Assembly (NCBI RefSeq): GCF_014084105.1
Contig: NZ_CP048289.1
Location: 310,001-374,000 of the forward strand
Direction of reading: 5' to 3'
Length of the DNA: 64,000 nt
DNA from: Streptacidiphilus sp. P02-A3a
Lineage (GTDB): Bacteria > Actinomycetota > Actinomycetes > Streptomycetales > Streptomycetaceae
Shown here: positions 61,157-64,000 of the stretch, piece after piece
Layout of the letters: each line of letters opens with the position of its first letter
Position numbering within the stretch: position 1 is the first letter of the stretch
The notes under the pieces: generated by a model
Told to the model about the DNA's origin: nothing
The model's input: the letters and a program-made list of their open reading frames with translations, nothing else
Database searches by the model: none
Position numbers and translations under genes: made by a program

Positions 61157-61184
61157 TGAGGCGGCCACTGTTGTGGCCGCCTCA
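61157..61184. terminator. Second terminator hairpin after valS
   Basis: A perfect 12-bp stem (TGAGGCGGCCAC and complement) around TGTT, between valS and the converging glycosyltransferase gene. It can serve both directions. Confidence 0.75.
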
Positions 61185-61286
61185 CCCATATCGGTTTTGC
61201 GGTGGGCCGGTTCAGGTGCGGTACGGCACCTGCCAACCTGCTCCGTGTGTCGAGCGCTGTCCTTCCTGCCTGGTCCCCTGCATCGT

Positions 61287-62225
61287 CTACGGGATGCCGA
61301 GGTGCTCATACGGGCTCGGGAGCCCGAACTGCCGCTGGCGGGCGACTTCGAGAGCCTGCTCCAGGTCGAACTGGGCCATGTGCAGCAGGTCTTCGAGTCG
61401 GGACGGTTTGCGTGCCAGCACCTGGCGCGCGATGTCCTGCGCCGTGTCGGTGGTGCAGAGGCGGTCTTGGAACAGATCGAGATTCCGCTCCACGACCAGG
61501 GCGGTCATGGCGAGCTCGGACACCTCGGCGCTGGAGACGCGGTAGCTGGATGTGTGCATCCGGTAGTGGTGGAACGGCCCCGGTATGCAGGCGATGCTGT
61601 TGCTCCGGCCGCGCCGGAACCTGCCACCGAGGATGTTGACCGCGAACCCCCAGTCACCCCACTTCAGGACCCTTGGGTCGTATAGGCCCCCGGCTACCGC
61701 GTCCTGCCGGCGACAGACGATCGATGTGGGGACGTGGTGCTTGCTCATCACCAGGTCTTCCCGGCAGGGGTAGGAGGAAATGGTGTAGCCGTTGAATCCG
61801 TCGATCATCCACGACATCGTGTGCACGAACGCCAGATTCTCATCGGCGCGGAGGAGATCGATGGCCCTGTCCGGGTACGAGCCGCTTGCGAGTAGCTCTC
61901 GGTCGGTCGCCAGACGGTCATCGGCGTCGAGTTGCATGACGAACGCGTACTGTGCGGCCTCGATGCCGGCGTTCCGTGCACTGTGGTGCCCGCGGCGCGT
62001 CAGCGACCGCAACACCCGCACTCCGGGCATGGCGCGGGACGCCTGGATCGCGCGGAGGGTGTCCGCGTCGTCGGAGCCGTCGTCCACGACCAGGATCTCG
62101 CTCGGGCCGTTCAGGGGCTGGGCCAGGAGCGACAGCACGGCGTCGCGCAGGTAGCCACCGGAGTTGAAGCAGGGTACGACGAAGGTGATCCCCTCGGGCA
62201 CGGAGGGTTGGACAGCCGGTGTCAT
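61287..62225 (-). CDS. Family 2 glycosyltransferase
   Basis: A 312-aa GT-A glycosyltransferase. It has VVPCFNSGGYLRDAVLSLL, EILVVDDGSDDADT and AFVMQLDADDRL (DxD-type metal and nucleotide-sugar site). The rest contains LIVCRRQDAV-like loops and a helical C-terminus. Its start overlaps the methyltransferase stop by 4 nt. It probably adds a sugar to a surface polysaccharide or natural product, with the neighbouring methyltransferase and Gfo/Idh/MocA-like gene. Confidence 0.92.
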   Translation of the reverse strand: MTPAVQPSVPEGITFVVPCFNSGGYLRDAVLSLLAQPLNGPSEILVVDDGSDDADTLRAIQASRAMPGVRVLRSLTRRGHHSARNAGIEAAQYAFVMQLDADDRLATDRELLASGSYPDRAIDLLRADENLAFVHTMSWMIDGFNGYTISSYPCREDLVMSKHHVPTSIVCRRQDAVAGGLYDPRVLKWGDWGFAVNILGGRFRRGRSNSIACIPGPFHHYRMHTSSYRVSSAEVSELAMTALVVERNLDLFQDRLCTTDTAQDIARQVLARKPSRLEDLLHMAQFDLEQALEVARQRQFGLPSPYEHLGIP

Positions 62226-62926
62226 CGTGTGGATCCTTCCGGTTCAGACGTATTCCGTACAGCGACAGCGACGACACGCGTGGCCTCGAAGCAGTTCTGC
62301 CCGGTCAGGTCGTCCTGCTCGGTGTGCTCTTCGAGGGACACCGAGAGATCCCAGTCTTCGTACACCTCCAGCAGTAACTGCCGGAGGGCATCCGTTGAGT
62401 AGCCAGCCTCCCCTTCGATCTCCACGGGTTCACCGGTGCGGCTGGTGCGTCGTATGTCGGTGAACACCTCCAAGTAGTGGATGTTGCGAGAGCGGGATGC
62501 GGCGACAGCACGGATCAGGAGATCTGCGACCTGCTGTTTGGCGAGGTAGTGCAGGACGTCCTTGGCGACCAGTACGCCGAACTCCTGCTCGAATGCAAAG
62601 TGCTCGACCAGCCCCTGTCGGACGTCCACGAGTCCGGCAGCGCGGCCCAGGCCGCGTATGCGGCCCCGAAGCCCGGTGCACGGGATCTGGTCGACAGCCA
62701 GAACATCGAAGCCCGACTGCGCCAGGACGATGGTGTGCGTGCCGGCGCCGTAGCCGAGGTCGACCGCCGAGCGTGGAGTGCCCCGCCCGGCGGAGGCGAG
62801 GACTCTCCGGAATGCCTCGGATACCGGGGCCTGCAGGTGTTCGACGGTGTCCTTGCTGCTCTCGATGGCTTCGGTGTAGAAGGCGCGGACAGACTCGCGG
62901 GAACGAATGATCGTCACATGAACCAT
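62222..62926 (-). CDS. SAM-dependent methyltransferase
   Basis: A 234-aa class I methyltransferase. Motif I is SAVDLGYGAGTHTIVLA (residues about 50-66), then DVLAVDQIP (acidic post-I residue) and FGVLVAKDVLHYLAKQQVADLL. ATG 62926. It is coupled to the glycosyltransferase. The acceptor may be a sugar or a small molecule. Confidence 0.9.
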   Translation of the reverse strand: MVHVTIIRSRESVRAFYTEAIESSKDTVEHLQAPVSEAFRRVLASAGRGTPRSAVDLGYGAGTHTIVLAQSGFDVLAVDQIPCTGLRGRIRGLGRAAGLVDVRQGLVEHFAFEQEFGVLVAKDVLHYLAKQQVADLLIRAVAASRSRNIHYLEVFTDIRRTSRTGEPVEIEGEAGYSTDALRQLLLEVYEDWDLSVSLEEHTEQDDLTGQNCFEATRVVAVAVRNTSEPEGSTR

Positions 62927-63010
62927 CCCAGGGGTGATTTCGTGGCTGCGTCCGGCTCCGGACCGACGTCTTCGGAGGAACGCTCTGGGTTGCGCTGCAG
63001 GGCGGGGGCG

Positions 63011-64000
63011 CTATGCCTGCGGGAGGAAGTCGATGCTCACCGGCCAGCCGGGGTTACGGAGGGATCGCGCCAGCGCCTCCGTGAGCTTCATCGGCATCAC
63101 GTGATCGGTCAGCGGGCTCCTGGTCTCGGTTCCCTGCAGCCAGTTCTCCATCAGGCGCCGGTTGCTGTCGCTGTGGAAGACGCCGTTGAAGGTCTCGGTG
63201 GACACGTAGCGCTCGCCTGGCAGCAGTGAGGCGTTGGCACGGGTCGTGATCCGGGCGAATGCGTCGACCTTGTCGGGGTTTGCGTCCTGGGGCACATCGA
63301 AGCAGTGCACATGAGCGGAGAAGAGAGTCGACAGCTGGGCCTCGATCTCCACGCTCGACGTGCGGCCGTTCTTGTTGTAGAGGTCCGGGGGCAGGTCCTT
63401 CCAGCTTCGGACCGAAGGGGTGGTCTGCTCGAAGGACAGCGTTCCGAGCGTCAGCGTCCGGGCGGAATCGGCGTCCACGAGCCGGAAGGTTGACGTGATG
63501 TCGGTCTCGCCGAACCGCTGGTTCTCCGATGCGCCGACTGACCACCGCGGCGAGTCGTCATCGAACTCCTTGGCGCTGGGTGCCGGGATCCTCGCGTGCT
63601 GGTCGACTGGGAACGCGCCGAACGAGCTGACCTCCAGCTTGAACCGACGGTCGGGGAACACCAGCGAGTTCAGGGAGAGAAACTGCACCGCGAGGTCGAC
63701 GTAGTGGTAGGCGCCGTGCATCATCATCCCGTAGCCGTACTTGTAGGGGTGATCGTCGCGCGTCTCGTACTCGCGCTGCAGGTTCCAGACGCCGCCGGCC
63801 GCGCGGAGGTGGAAGGAGGTGAGTGGCGCCTTCCACTGGGTCATACGCTCACGCAGCGCGTCGACCGCCTTCTCGTTGTAGATGGGGTGATACCTGCTCA
63901 GGCTCATCACGGAATGCCTGGCCGGGCTGCCGTAGGACGCGCCGACCAGGTCCTCCATGATCTTGCTGATGTGGGAGGGGGCGAACCGTCCGTTCGCCAT
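63011..64000 (-). CDS. Gfo/Idh/MocA-like oxidoreductase-related protein, partial
   Basis: The 329 visible codons lack the N-terminal Rossmann part expected of Gfo/Idh/MocA enzymes. They contain MMMHGAYHYVDLAVQFLSLNS, with a His/Asp pattern of the C-terminal beta-sheet domain, and long beta-rich text (VSTETFNGVFHSDSNRRLMENWL). The frame is open to the end of the window (ATG at 63998-64000 may be internal), so the gene probably continues beyond. By family it would act on a sugar or sugar nucleotide in the same cluster. The end at 63011 is firm. Confidence 0.6.
   Translation of the reverse strand: MANGRFAPSHISKIMEDLVGASYGSPARHSVMSLSRYHPIYNEKAVDALRERMTQWKAPLTSFHLRAAGGVWNLQREYETRDDHPYKYGYGMMMHGAYHYVDLAVQFLSLNSLVFPDRRFKLEVSSFGAFPVDQHARIPAPSAKEFDDDSPRWSVGASENQRFGETDITSTFRLVDADSARTLTLGTLSFEQTTPSVRSWKDLPPDLYNKNGRTSSVEIEAQLSTLFSAHVHCFDVPQDANPDKVDAFARITTRANASLLPGERYVSTETFNGVFHSDSNRRLMENWLQGTETRSPLTDHVMPMKLTEALARSLRNPGWPVSIDFLPQA

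Noticed and set aside
1-64000. CRISPR arrays
   Set aside because: No regularly spaced direct repeats of 24-40 bp were seen; the repeats present are att, IS and iteron-like.

Overview
The window is high-GC actinobacterial DNA, most likely Streptomyces or a close relative. It carries a mycothiol-dependent maleylpyruvate-isomerase-type gene, XRE-TPR regulators, an actinomycete integrative element with DUF2637, MobC and relaxase genes, a HATPase anti-sigma-type protein and valS, with frequent GTG/TTG starts behind GGAGG sites.

Layout. (1) 1-2463 is flank with decaying genes: a frameshifted isomerase-family gene, a shrunken gyrB remnant and one small ORF. (2) 2464-33396 is an integrative mobilizable element of about 31 kb. 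It is bounded by two identical 55-bp direct repeats that are the 3' half of tRNA-Ser(GGA), and it has an integrase and excisionase at its right end and 20-bp arm-type repeats inside both ends. Its cargo, left to right: an intact IS21-family insertion with a 6-bp target duplication; an HNH-helicase gene with an unknown partner; a candidate RiPP cluster (XRE-TPR regulator, GNAT, three tiny coupled ORFs, radical SAM/SPASM enzyme, 44-aa Cys-rich precursor, two APH-fold kinases); an arsenic island (thioredoxin reductase, two arsenate reductases, two ArsR, aquaporin, ArsN-type acetyltransferase, Cys-pair peptide, ArsO, MFS transporter); then the backbone (relaxase, MobC, DUF2637 membrane protein, DnaB-like ATPase, XRE regulator, Xis, Int).

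(3) Neither att copy retains the 5' half of the tRNA, so the intact tRNA should lie further right or have been lost. 33397-53600 therefore looks like a second accessory block. It holds HEAT/SUKH-like genes, a low-GC module (4-TM protein, Cys-rich peptide, nucleoside-deoxyribosyltransferase/REase fusion), a complete PIWI-RE island (double-HTH regulator, REase, DinG-type helicase, PIWI-RE protein) and a low-GC HerA-NurA-adenine methyltransferase operon. The last three look like independent anti-invader systems placed side by side. (4) 53609-64000 returns to chromosome-like genes: a truncated HAD hydrolase, an XRE-TPR regulator, an S9 peptidase, a HATPase, valS and the start of a sugar/polysaccharide cluster (GT2, methyltransferase, Gfo/Idh/MocA-like protein).

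Best candidates for under-described biology are the HerA-NurA-methyltransferase operon (48671-53359), the PIWI-RE island (38853-47634), the RiPP cluster (8721-14773) and the deoxyribosyltransferase-REase fusion with its neighbours (36550-38287). All function calls come from reading sequence; no database search was run.
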